Shown here: in pieces, positions 24,667 through 36,200 of the stretch
Numbering within the stretch: the first letter of the stretch is position 1
Layout of the letters: every line of letters starts with the position of its first letter
Assembly (NCBI GenBank): GCA_033063855.1
Contig: CP093829.1
Location: 3,916,243-3,980,242 of the forward strand
From: Smittia aterrima
Lineage: Eukaryota; Arthropoda; Insecta; Diptera; Chironomidae
Length of the DNA stretch: 64,000 nucleotides
Direction of reading: 5' to 3'
Translations under genes and position numbers: made by a program
The notes under the pieces: generated by a model
Told to the model about the DNA's origin: nothing
The model's input: only the letters and a program-made list of their open reading frames with translations
Database searches by the model: none

Positions 24667-24672
24667 AATAAA
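24667..24672 (+). terminator. Polyadenylation signal of ribophorin II
   Basis: AATAAA 22 bases after the stop codon. Confidence 0.5.
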
Positions 24673-24944
24673 ATCTGAAGAGCCGTCTCATCATTGGTTT
24701 ACATTAAGCTTTCTTGTGTTTTTTCATCTCTCCTACACATAACACTCTTGTAATATTTGATAGAAGCAGTCGAGCGTGAAGCCTCATGAAATCCTCGTTG
24801 TTTTAATTATCCGATGTCATCACACGGCTTCAACACGAAACAAATAAAAAAGATTTTCTAAACAAATATTTCGTCTCAGCTGACTTAGATAATTAAATTG
24901 AGTTGAAATTTTCAGTGAATAAAGACAGAAATTCGAAAAAAATA

Positions 24945-25529
24945 ATGTTTCGAGTATTCAAACACCGATCGCTTCAGGCTCATCGCTTTATAAGTTACTC
25001 AAATAAAAAACAGAAAATCTACATCATCAGGACGAAGCATGACAACGGAAGGAAGTTTGTTTCCGAAAGCACAATTCAACAAAAGTTGAGAGCGATGTAC
25101 AATGACTTGACTTATTTGCAGCGATTGTCCTTAGCACAGAAAAAGCTTTCGATGAGTGTCCAACAGTTCATTGTTGATAAAAAGTTGGTCGAGAAAATAT
25201 CAGAAATTAAAAGATTGCAAGCTGAAAAGATCAAACGCGAACTTCGAGCACTTCCCGGAGAAATTGTTGAGCAATGGAAAGTCTTTCGAGCTTCTGAAAC
25301 TTACAGGAAAACTCTTGATGCTCCACGAAGATCAGTTGAACTAATAAATTTTGCTGTGATGAAAACTCGCGAAAATTGGAAGATTTTTATGGAATCCGAA
25401 ACAAAAGATCGTCTTGTGGAAGTCGCTACGTTCACTTGGATCACAAGCAAAAGAATTGCAAGCAAAACTTACAAATTCATCTACGAAGCATATTTTGAGA
25501 CTCCGTTTCACAAGAACTCAAAACATTAA
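24945..25529 (+). CDS. Unrecognised tandem paralogue A, probably mitochondrial
   Basis: A single-exon ORF of 194 residues starting at the first ATG (MFRVFKHRSLQAHRF). I do not recognise a named family. The first 25 residues are basic, Ser/His-rich and free of acids, like a mitochondrial targeting peptide. The rest is predicted by eye to be almost all amphipathic helix, rich in Lys, Glu and Arg. The C-terminus YKFIYEAYFETPF.KNSKH is shared almost exactly with the next gene. Other shared blocks are ALPGEIVEQWK versus KLPEKLQEQLK, and RENWKIFMESE. No transmembrane segment is obvious. Paralogue B starts 97 bp downstream. Confidence 0.75.
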   Translation: MFRVFKHRSLQAHRFISYSNKKQKIYIIRTKHDNGRKFVSESTIQQKLRAMYNDLTYLQRLSLAQKKLSMSVQQFIVDKKLVEKISEIKRLQAEKIKRELRALPGEIVEQWKVFRASETYRKTLDAPRRSVELINFAVMKTRENWKIFMESETKDRLVEVATFTWITSKRIASKTYKFIYEAYFETPFHKNSKH

Positions 25530-25536
25530 AGTCATT

Positions 25537-25542
25537 AATAAA
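25537..25542 (+). terminator. Polyadenylation signal of paralogue A
   Basis: AATAAA 8 bases after the stop codon, before paralogue B. It supports separate transcripts for A and B. Confidence 0.45.
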
Positions 25543-25626
25543 AAATTTCATTGAAAGAAATCTGAGAATTCAAAATATTTCTAGCAATCTCAGCAACTTA
25601 GCAAAAATTTTCAGTAATCAAAGGAA

Positions 25627-26481
25627 ATGTTTCGATCTAATTTATTGATTCACAAGCGACGAGCGATTTCACTGATTCGTTTATATTCTCATCCGGAAAA
25701 AAAGGAAAAATGCTTTGTCATCAAGTCGCAGGATCAAGGAAAGACGATTGTCTACGAGAGTCAGATCATCAAACAATTTCAAGAAAAGCAATTGAGTCAA
25801 CCGAAATTAGACGATGAGTTGGGTTTGAAAAAGCTTGCACTGATGTCGTGGGAACAAATATTAGCAATGACTCAACCGATCTTAAGATACTGCAACACTC
25901 ACACGAAATCTCTTATGAAAATCTCAAAAGCTCCTCAGGCCAAGTCTCAAGCCATCGTTGCTGTTCAAAAAGCTTCAGGAGGCTCAAAAATGTCTGAAGA
26001 TATTAAAGGAAAAATCCAAAACTTCGCAAGCAAAGATTCCGTAATAAGAGCAAAGCAAATATCTCAACAACTTACCAAGAAATCTTATGAACGATTGATA
26101 GCTCTGATTCGACAAATGAATCTACAAAGAAATCTCGTGGAGTTCCAGAAAACATTGAAAGAGAAAGCAACAGCAGAAGAACTGAAGAAATTGCCAGAAA
26201 AGCTTCAGGAGCAATTGAAAGCTGTCCAAGTCTCTGAAAGCTACAAAGCAATCAAAAAAGTTCCTGAAAGAGCAATTGAAATGTCTAAAGTCGTTGTATC
26301 TCGAAGTGGTCACCATTATAGAGTCTTCATGAACTCTGAGTTTAAAGATCAATTAGTGAAAACAACAATAAACATCGTCACATGGTCTTGGACCAACGGC
26401 AAACGAATAGTAAACAAGTCATACAAGTTCATCTACGAAGCTTATTTTGAGACTCCGTTTAGAAAGAACTCGAAGCATTGA
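25627..26481 (+). CDS. Unrecognised tandem paralogue B, probably mitochondrial
   Basis: A single-exon ORF of 284 residues, beginning MFRSNLLIHKRRAISLIRLYS, a basic, hydrophobic, presequence-like start. N-terminal (VIKSQDQGKTIVYESQI) and C-terminal (TNGKRIVNKSYKFIYEAYFETPF) blocks align with paralogue A. B carries about 90 extra central residues rich in Lys, Gln, Ala and Ser (AKSQAIVAVQKASGG and following). The near-identity of the last 18 residues against weak similarity elsewhere suggests a functional C-terminal motif. The family is not recognised and function is unknown. A lineage-specific mitochondrial membrane-associated helical protein is only a guess. Confidence 0.78.
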   Translation: MFRSNLLIHKRRAISLIRLYSHPEKKEKCFVIKSQDQGKTIVYESQIIKQFQEKQLSQPKLDDELGLKKLALMSWEQILAMTQPILRYCNTHTKSLMKISKAPQAKSQAIVAVQKASGGSKMSEDIKGKIQNFASKDSVIRAKQISQQLTKKSYERLIALIRQMNLQRNLVEFQKTLKEKATAEELKKLPEKLQEQLKAVQVSESYKAIKKVPERAIEMSKVVVSRSGHHYRVFMNSEFKDQLVKTTINIVTWSWTNGKRIVNKSYKFIYEAYFETPFRKNSKH

Positions 26482-26501
26482 GAGCTGTAAATTATTAAAT
26501 T

Positions 26502-26507
26502 AATAAA
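26502..26507 (+). terminator. Polyadenylation signal of paralogue B
   Basis: AATAAA 21 bases after the stop codon; a second AATAAA lies about 25 bases further on. Confidence 0.45.
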
Positions 26508-27156
26508 AATTTCCAAGTTTCCATTTATCAATAAATTCATCATTTATTCTTTAAAAATCTGCACTTAAACTAAATTGAACTCATAAACTTAAGCCTAGAC
26601 GCAATTGATTATTTTTTACAGAAGATAACCGAAAAGTAGTTTTAAGAACGGCGCGGTCCTCGCCGAATAAAAAGCTGAAGAAATCACAAAATAGAACAAA
26701 ATCGCTTCGGTTTCCCTTCCGGAGATGGAGAGAGAGGATTTCATTGATATGGAAGACAATGTGTTCATTAGGAAAATTTTTAACGCACAAACTCATAAAA
26801 AAATCCTTCGCTTTGTATCAATTGTGATATGTTGACGTAGCATCGCGTTATAAAAAGTTGTCACTTTGAAAAGAAATCCATTTCCTTGATATTTTTTTTC
26901 CTTATTTCTGATATTTTTTTTTTCATTTGGCGTTACAAAAAAAAATTAAGAGGAAAAGTTTACGTATGGGAACATTTTGTAAAGTTTTCTCGTAGAAAGT
27001 TTAAAACTTTTTTTTTTGTAGAAAATTTTGTGTTTTGTTTTTCTCGTGAGTCACAAATAAAGAAAAAGCGAAAGAAAATTCCTAAACTCTTATGAAGTAC
27101 TGAAGAAAAGTTTTCTCGCATTCGCGATATGTTTCATTATCGTAATTTGGCACGAC
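26508..27156. other. Convergent intergenic spacer, including Schnurri 3' UTR
   Basis: About 650 bp with T-rich and A-rich tracts. It lies between paralogue B and the Schnurri stop codon on the opposite strand. No gene supported. Confidence 0.55.
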
Positions 27157-30100
27157 TTAGTCATCTTTCGGTGATGGATTCGATGGCACATGCTGTTCAA
27201 CTTCAGTTGAATATTTTATCTTTTTCACGAGTTCGTGTTCATCGTTTTCACTCGTCTTGCGTTTCAAGGACATTTCATCGTCGTTAGTACTTGCATCTAA
27301 GTCGCTATCGTCGCTGTCGTAGTTCTCATTCATTCCATTTTCATCGCAATCGGCCATATCATCGTTTGGCAATGGCGGAAGTGGTCCAAGTTTAGATGGA
27401 TCCTTTTCGTTCAGTTTCTTTGCTAACTGACGCAAACTCATCAAAGAATTATCACAGTCACTTGTGTCAATATCGGTCAAATTGAATCCTGACCGTTCCA
27501 TCTCAGCGTATGTTCCGAACGGAAGCTTCTGGAGACATTCGAGCTTGAGCACATGCAATTTACTTCTTAAATGCTTCGCCAGATGTCCATGAATTCTAAA
27601 TGCACTTTTACAGTCTTTGCACTTAAAAGGTCTTGGATTTGAGACTGAGGGAACACCAAACGTCGACGTCATGCTGACTTTATTTAAATGGCCCACGCAT
27701 CGCTCATGCTTCTGCAAATGACCTTGAGTTCGGAAACTTACGCCGCATGGCTCACATCTAAATTTTCTTTCCATGTAGTGGATGTTCATATGAATCTTTA
27801 ATTGGCTTTCTTTCTGGAAGACTTTTGCACAGATGCCACAAACAGGTCGACCCGAATCATCTCGCTTTTGTGAATAGACCATTCTTTCGGAGTTTGTCAG
27901 GATTGAGGTTGTTTGAGGAGACTTTTTGCGGAAACCGTCTTCACCAACAATGATGGTTTGTGGAGTTAAGAGAACTGATGTTGTCTCTGACGATTCTTGA
28001 TCACTCGTTCCATCACAAGAGTCGTCCATTCCACGTTGAATCTTTTGTTGAGTCAACTTGAGATATTCTGACGCAACGTTTTTCGCATTCGTGTTTGTCG
28101 CTTTTGAAGAATCTTCTGTCAATCGACTTTTTACTTCGAGTTTGTCGGATTTCGATGCAAGTTCAGCTAACGCATCCATCAAACCATTTGGTCGAGTAAC
28201 TGATTGACGAATGAGAAGGTCTTCTGGCAAAGTTGTCAAATGATCTCTACTTGTTGCCATTGAGATTATGGCTTGATTGTATTCTTTTGTCTTCGTCATG
28301 TGTTGACTTTGTTTCATTTTAACATCTCGTAGAGCCCGCTCTGTGATGTATTCTTGTGGAAGCAGACTTTCGTTGTATTGAACATTGTCGGTGAAGTTGA
28401 TGTTTAATCCGATTAGATTGGAAGGCATCTTATCAATGTTTGAGACGAGTTGATTTAGCAAAACCGCGGGCTCAGTGAACTTTGTTATCACATCCGAAAC
28501 TCGAACAGTTCGTTGCTCGCTTGTGGTCGTTTTCTTTGTCAAATCCATCGGAGCATCGTCTGAGTCATCAACAATCGATGGCGCAACTGGTGGAATTTCT
28601 TTTGGACGATTCAAGTTTGGATCTGAGTAATATTTCTCATGTTGGAGAAGATCGAAATCCCCGGCCTTCAGAGTCGATAAAATAACAAATCGCTTTCGCG
28701 TTAACTCATCCATCTGACTCTCAGCTTGGCTTTCATTCCAATTCGCAACAGATGTCGAGAGTTGATGATTCAATGCCACTTGATTAGACGTTGATGCTGC
28801 GTGGTTGGAGAGCGAGAGAAGAAGCTGTGCTGCTTCGTGTTCAGGCATTCTGTTCTTTGATTCATCTGAATCTGTTTTGAAAGAGAAAATATTAGCAAAA
28901 CGAACAAGAAGAAAATAATTTTATTTTCTCTTACCATCGCCAGACTCGTCATCCATATCATCGTCTGAATCGTTATCATCAGTTTCAGAGTCGCCTCGAC
29001 TGTCATTCTCACGACCGTTCGTGCTGTTTCTAATGTCACTCGCGCTGTCATCAAAATCGTTTGCATCATCATCTGGCATCGTTGGAATCGGACTAATCCC
29101 GAGTTCTGAGCATTTCTTGAAATGAGCTTTCGATTTCATGTGCTTTGTTAAATTTCCTTTCGTCTTGAAGCTGAGAAAATTAGAAATATTTGTAAAATTA
29201 CGAATTATTAAAATCATTTTAATGTCTCACCTAAATTCGCAATGTGAGCAAGTGTAAGGGCGAAGATCAGTGTGAGTTCTGATGTGTTTCTTCAGCATCG
29301 AAGGCTTCTTACAACGAATTCCACATTCTTGGCAAACGTATTTGCCTCTTCCCCGACCTCTGATGTATGTGTATTCCTCTGAAGTCTCAAGACCAGTGAG
29401 AGATGAACCACCACTTGATGATTGCTGAACATTTTCATCCTTGATAGTTGGCACATGTTGAATTTGATAATTTGAAGGAGCCACTGATGTTGTGACCTTT
29501 GTTGATTGCGTTTCCACAAGTGAGACAAGTTCTTTCTTCGATTCAGCGATGGAGAACTTTCCAGGTCGCTGACGCGAGTCGTAAAGACCAAGTGCACTGT
29601 ATGGAGGCAGATCAAGAATATTTGGGTTATTTCCATTGTAGATCTGCCAGTTGCTGTACATCGAGAGTTTGTGTTGATTCTGAATGTAGACTGGTTGCGG
29701 CTTATTGACAGTGCAGTAGAAAGTCTTTGTACTCGACTTTAACCCAAGATAAGTATAAGCATGACCATTGAGATACAATTGGACGAAAGACTTTGATGGA
29801 CGAGGAGTTTCCGGCGATATTAAAGGTAAAGTGTTGGCAGTTGGAGTGATGCCATGATGTTGCTTTGGTGTGAATGTACCTGGTTTCAACGGAAGAGTCG
29901 TTGGCCTCAAGAACGCTGGCTTTGTTGGCTTTATTTCCATGGCATTTGAATTTCCTTCTTCTTGTGAGTCTGCGAACGCTTCCAAAGGTTTTCGGGTCGC
30001 ATCAATATTATCAGCGATACGAGCAAAGTTAAAAGATTTTTTCTTCGTCAACACTCCGTTTGGTCTGGGCATGATAAGCGAAGGATCTCGCGGCGACAAA

Positions 30101-33100
30101 AGCATGCCGTTTGATTTCATTGAAGGTGAGTTGAGTCTTTTATCTTTGTACGGCACAGGAGGCGGTGGAAGATCATTCTTGTTGATAGCACTCATTGTGT
30201 TTGGTCCCGGAATTCCAGGAACATACGGAATCACTCGTCCTCCATGCACAATCGATTGTGTTGACATCGACGCTGTTGTCATTAATGGAAGAGTGAGCGG
30301 ATTGTAAGCTGTTACTGTCGATGGAAACTGAAAGTGATTCGACTTGATTCCACTCGTGAACAAAGAGTTTGTTGTTAATGTTGGAGTCAATGTTGGAGTG
30401 ATTGTTACAATTAGCTTTGGAGTTATTGGCGGTGGTCCAAGACTATTAGATGTTGGCGATTCTTCTTTCATTTCTAATGCAACGCCACCTGAAAGTCCTT
30501 GACGCATCATGTTTGGACTAGTCTCTTTTATTGTTTCAGAACTTGGACCAGCTCCTTCCATCGACACATAACTTCCGCCTGAGGAGAATGTTTTGTTGCT
30601 AAGCATGCTCGTTTTCTCTTGAAATAATTTCATGTTATCAGCATATTGCTGAAGAACTTTGGCTTCTGAGAGCGATGACAAAGACGGATATTCGATCTTT
30701 GGCTTTTTAATGATCGATACGAAGTCCTCTGGTCGTTTCTCAACCAATCGAGTATTTCCCAGCAGAGGCCCAGGTGATGGAAGCGGATTTTTGATAACAG
30801 CTTGATGATGCATGTTTGGCTTCACTGCAGAAATTGACGAATTAATTGTGATGTTGTCTGGTTTGTGTTTTGGAGTTTTCAATTGTGACTTTGCCAATTT
30901 TTGTAAACTTGAAGGAGTTCGCGACGATCCAGCTCTGAGTTGTGAAACGGCGAGTTGTCGCAAACTTGTTGGCGAATCTTTGTCATAGTAACCTGACGGA
31001 CTAATTGGAGCTGATCTCGACAGAATGTTGTCTTCACCTTGACAATGGCAGATTAAATGATATTTGAGAATATCAGCTCCACGAAACGAGAGTTTACAAG
31101 TTGGACAAGTGTAAGAGCCATCTCCAGTTTCACCATCGACCGCACCGAAATTCTTTGAATTCAGGAGCAAGTCTTTAATGATTGAACCTTCAGGATTCTG
31201 TGGATGACTGGCTGGTATCACAAGCTGCTGCGTTGATTGTGGTTTCTCCATTTGAGCTTCAGGCTGCTGATTTGATGTGATCACAAGAGGCGCAGGATTT
31301 TCATTCAAATATCGTTTTCGCGGCGTAGAACTAACAACACTTGTTCCTACATCAACCGTCAACGGCTCAATAATTTTAGTCAAGTTCAAAGGTTGTTGTG
31401 ACGACATGTGATAGCGAAGAATTTCCTCATCGTGTTGCTTTTGCTGTTGCTGCTGTTTCAAAAGTGCTAATGCCAACTTTGAATTTGATTGGAGAGGAGC
31501 TTCCGTAGCTACCGTGGAGAAGGGTCCAACACTTGATGGCGCAGATGAAGTCGACAAATGACGTTGAATTCCTGTGATTTTGTGATATTTCTTTTGAAGA
31601 AGCGCTTCCACTTTGTCGATAATTGCTTCGTTATCACTGATTATTTTGCTGATTCGTTCTTCAATGATTTGTGGAGTCTGAAAGTTCATAAAATATTTAG
31701 TTACACTTCAATTGATTCGATCATGATTCACTCCACTCACCAACTGTCCCGCATTTGTGTTGAAGAACGACGGGGTGGAAGGAGTCGAAGGTGTACTTAC
31801 TCCAATTCCAGATGGAACTATCAGAGGTGTCGTCTTGGTCAGATCGAGCTTCTTGTAATTGTGAAATTTAGGCTTGTAAGGTTTTGCTGTAGCCGACGAT
31901 GTGTCACTTGATGAATTTGCGGGATATGCTGCAGACGAGTTTGATGATGACGACGATGAGTTCTCCCCAAAATGTCCATTAATCTGACTTTCCATTACAA
32001 TTGATGGCGACGACAAACGATTCATCTTTGAAATGATAGAACACTTTAAGTTTTCGTCACGCAACGGAATTATTTTTTATTTAGCTTTACCGTTTCTAAT
32101 TGTGTTGAATCGGCCTCGTCAATATCACCTGACTCTAATGAACATCCGTCTTCTTCGTTCTGGTTAGCAATCAAAGCTGTCGTCGGATCGTTTTCTCCGT
32201 TGCACCTTTGAATATGAGCTCGAGATCTGAATGAGAATAAAAGAAGAAAAAGAAAAAACTTGTTAGATCATTTTAGAAATTCCACAGAGATTGAAGTGAA
32301 CTTACCGACAATGCTTGTAGAGGTTACTCTTTGTTTTAAATGCAAATCCGCAGAGAGTACATGGATAGGGTCGCTCGTTGGTGTGAGCACGAATGTGTTT
32401 CTGTAACACTGAAGGCTTTGCGCAGTTCAATTGACAGTAAGGGCAGATGTAACGTCCCGGAGTTGATCCTGATGAAGTAGTTGGCACTGAAGAAATTGTG
32501 GTGGGTTGCTGATGGACTGAATCAGCAGCTGTTGCTGCTTGATTATTTAATATCACGAAATTCCCATTCGGCGTTTGACTAAATGATCCAATGATCTCCT
32601 GGTGATTCGATACTTTGTGTCGATGATCGGCTGGTTGGAAGTTGCTATTATGATTTCCTAACGTTGTAACTGTCACGAACTGACTACCGCTTGCAGTAGG
32701 CGTTATCAGAAAGCTCGAAGTACTTTGACTACTCAGCTGGTTAGCACTTTGATGCATAAAGTTCTCATTGTTTTTGTCGATGATATCTTTAACCAGTTGC
32801 TTCTCTTCTTCTGTCGTGACGAAATGTTTTGGCGGTGATGGCACTGATTGAAAATGATTTATTCTCAGACTTAAATCTTCGTTAGCGATAGTCGCTGTTG
32901 TGCAGCTGCTATTCTTATTCTCCACAATCTCGCTATTGTTGTTTAGGACGATAGTGGCTGGCGTGGTTTCTCTACTATGGCTATTACTATCTACAGGGGC
33001 ATAAAACTTTTTAAACTTCTTATGCAGGTACTTTGAATCGTTTGTTGTGTTGGTTAGTGTCGATGTCGAAGTGACAGATGATGATGAGATGATTACTGGT

Positions 33101-33224
33101 GTGGCTGGTGTTAATTGTTGGTCCTTGTCAGACTTTATGTCTTCCACGATTGTACGATTGAGGTTTACGTTATTACTTCTGAACTGTAAACTTTTTATCT
33201 CGTCCTTCTTTCCACCAGGATCAT
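27157..33224 (-). CDS. shn: Schnurri (HIVEP-type C2H2 zinc-finger transcription factor), 5' end not located
   Basis: Six exons in frame (32306-33224, 32091-32226, 31741-32025, 29231-31677, 28935-29170, 27157-28871) encode about 1912 residues; the first enters in phase 1, so an upstream coding exon is missing. Finger pair 1 (GRYICPYCQLNC, ERPYPCTLCGF) crosses the first intron, pair 2 (GKYVCQECGIRC, RPYTCSHCEF) crosses the fourth, as in HIVEP/ZAS factors. A lone CCHC finger (YTCPTCKLSF) lies between. A C-terminal cluster (VCGICAKVF, RCEPCGVSF, FKCKDCKSAF) is near 1684-1775. Acidic tracts follow pairs 2 and 3. PMDLTKK resembles a CtBP-binding motif. In Drosophila, Schnurri acts with Mad/Medea to silence brinker in Dpp signalling. 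Confidence 0.93.
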
Positions 33225-36200
33225 CTGAAAGGCAAGAAAAATGTTGACGTCAGATTTGAGTATTTTTTATGGGTTAATTTGATTTAAATGAATTCATTCG
33301 AAGCTTGAAGAGGTCAATTTGTCATCGTTTGTCAGTCGTTCGCACACAAACACATTCAGTGATTTTTTTTTCGCGACTTTCTGAAACATCTTTGTCGCTA
33401 TCTCAACTGTTTTGTCCATTCCGACATTAGTAAAACTCATCGCATTACTGAGATTTGAGTCACACTTTCTTTATTTGGAAGATCCACGTGCGATGATGAA
33501 TTCACCGGCTAAGCTTTATGGCTTTCATCGATTATTTATTGTCGGAAATCGTTAACGAGTATGAATAAAATCCGAGACAGCTTTACAGCTTTATCTGAGA
33601 ATGCATTTGTTGATATTTAAGATCAATAAATTCATTTCATTATGCTTTGATTTAAAAGCTGTGTTAGCTGTGCTCAAAATGAGTAGTGTTCCGTTGAACT
33701 CAACAACCTCTAGAAGGACTTTCGAAAAAGTTTTGTTTGATCACATAAATTATCATAAAGTCGCCCCACTCTATCAATGGAAATTTCCAAAAACCGTGCA
33801 AACAAAAATTTTGAAGAGAAATCCTTGCTTAGTATAAATTAATTCAAGATACGCGAAATGAAATAATAGCGGCATTTAGCGTTGTCGCTTAATGAACAAG
33901 CGGCATTGCAACGGAGAATGAAAGAAACCTGCAACAACAAGAAAAGAAACTTTAATCATAACAAGTATTCGCTCCATACGCAAGCGATGGGCTATTTTCG
34001 TCTTAATTCCATTACAAACTCCAATTGTTGTTCATTTAACGTGAGACGAGAGAGCGAATGAAAATCGCCGTACTCGATGTCGCCGATCAGTCGAACTGAT
34101 GTTTGTTGTTGGCAGAGTCTCGGCTGATTGCTTTTCCACTCAAGCGTCGACGTGGTCAAATAAATTCGATGAGTCGAGTGAATCACGCTAATGAATAATC
34201 GACGTCACCCGAGAGCTCATATTGTATGAACTTGATCTTTGCTGATGTCTTGAGAATGATTACTTTGAATAGGTTTCAGCGAAAATATCGCTGATTTCCG
34301 GTTAGAAATTGTCTTCCCCGAAAGCCGAGCGTGTTTGATTCATTCAAAAACAAGATCAACACAGTTTGACCGTCGCCTTTCACATTCCATTCTCCGCTTA
34401 AGCGCAGACCGACAGCCAAACGCGATTTTTTCGAATTATCGATATTTACATTTCATTCAAATGACTTCATACGTTTGACTTCGCGATCGTTGTCTCTGTG
34501 TTGGTGCGTCGCGAGTGAGTTATTTGAGACAAGAGAGAAGAGATCTTTCGCAAGTGATGTAATCAGCGGATTCCCTCATAAGAGCTTTTCGATAATTTCA
34601 TAGACAACGGAGACACATGACATGCACGAAGCCTTTGAACGACCGTAACTGTTGATCAACGAACGAAACTCGCTCAACTTTTATTCAGAGCTCAGCATTT
34701 TCTCGTACGATATTTTTCGTTTCGTAGACTTTGGCCTTGGAAATGACGATTTCATTATTGTTGTCGTTGTTGTTGGCACATACGATATGTGTGATTATAC
34801 TTTTATGACTTGTTGGCTGCTACTTGATGGGCTGCCTCAATTTTCCATTCAGCCACTTTTCCGTTTATCGCACCGTTTTGCGTCCCACATTCTCAGCTTA
34901 TTATTTTGTAATCTCTTTTTACTATTCGCTCCTTTAAATTATCGGCCAATGACCTTTGACCACTTCCTTCTGTTAATCTCGCTCGCTCGAGAGAGTGAGA
35001 AAGAAACACGAAAATAAATGCGGCGTTGATGTGTCATCGAAGCGAGACAGCACATCTTGAAAATGGAAATTCCCTTTCACAGGAACTTGACGACAACGAG
35101 AAGTTAAATGACCAGAGCGTGTCGATGATTAATTCAATAACGAGATTTTCGTGCTGGATATTTAATTTTTGGCATGTATACCGTCATCTTACTGTCGCGC
35201 TCTTTAATGACACGGTTTTCCTCGATCGCGTGTTCATCCGCTTTTCTGATTTATGTAAATTGAACGTCGCTTCTTGATTCGCGATTAAGACAAAAGCTCA
35301 GTTTAAAAATAAACGTCCTACAACGAATTAAATGTGTCTCCCCTCGCTATGAATCTCACATGTTCTACGTCAAGCGATGATTTATCAATTTAGCCATTTA
35401 ATTTCCACTGATAAGATTGCACATCAAGCTGTTTATTCTAGAAGCGTCGCTGAGTCGTACTTGAGCAATAACGAGCCCGACCGAGCGAAAGTTTCATCAA
35501 CAAGATTTTTTTTTTCCTTTTTTTTATAATTAAGTGACTGATAACGAAAACCGCGGACAACAGAGTGGAGCAAGATGCGACTTGCTTTGCTTTAAGGAAA
35601 ATAATTGATTTCAGTAACACATATTTCAGACATGATAAGAACGGTCGTTACGGATGCCGAGTGAATCGCTTCCTAAGTGCAATCGTCAGTAGCGAAAGGA
35701 AATTTCTGAAAATCTACTCACACAAAGAATTTCGAGTTGGGGGGAATCGACTCAAACGAGACTGTAAATTGCATTCGAACGAAATATCAAATTCTTGAAA
35801 TAATCGACCTCAATTTCGACCAACGCCGCCAAGTGAAATGCAAAACGACGCGAGGGAAATATCCTTGCATTCTAGCGTTTAAAATTCGTCGCCATTGGAC
35901 GCCATTGAGTTTCTCGGAGTTTCTTCGTTTGGCGGATTATTCACATGTGTCGTCGTCGCTGACATGTTTCACGGTAAGTGGAAACCAGAAATCCGTACCA
36001 ATGAATAATACAAAACAAGCAGCAGCAGTGATCGAGCGACTATATGACTCCACTGCCATAAAAACCGGTAATATTAGCTAGTTGAGTGGGATGTTCGAGT
36101 GGAAATCTCGCGCGCGCGTGTGTGTGTGTGTGTATGTTTGTTCATCTCATTTTTTCATTAAAATCTTTGATGTACGTGCTGATGACGTCAGCTTCAAAAT

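Noticed and set aside
31558..31911. Open frames antisense to Schnurri exons
   Set aside because: They overlap well-supported Schnurri coding sequence and splice sites and show no conserved content.
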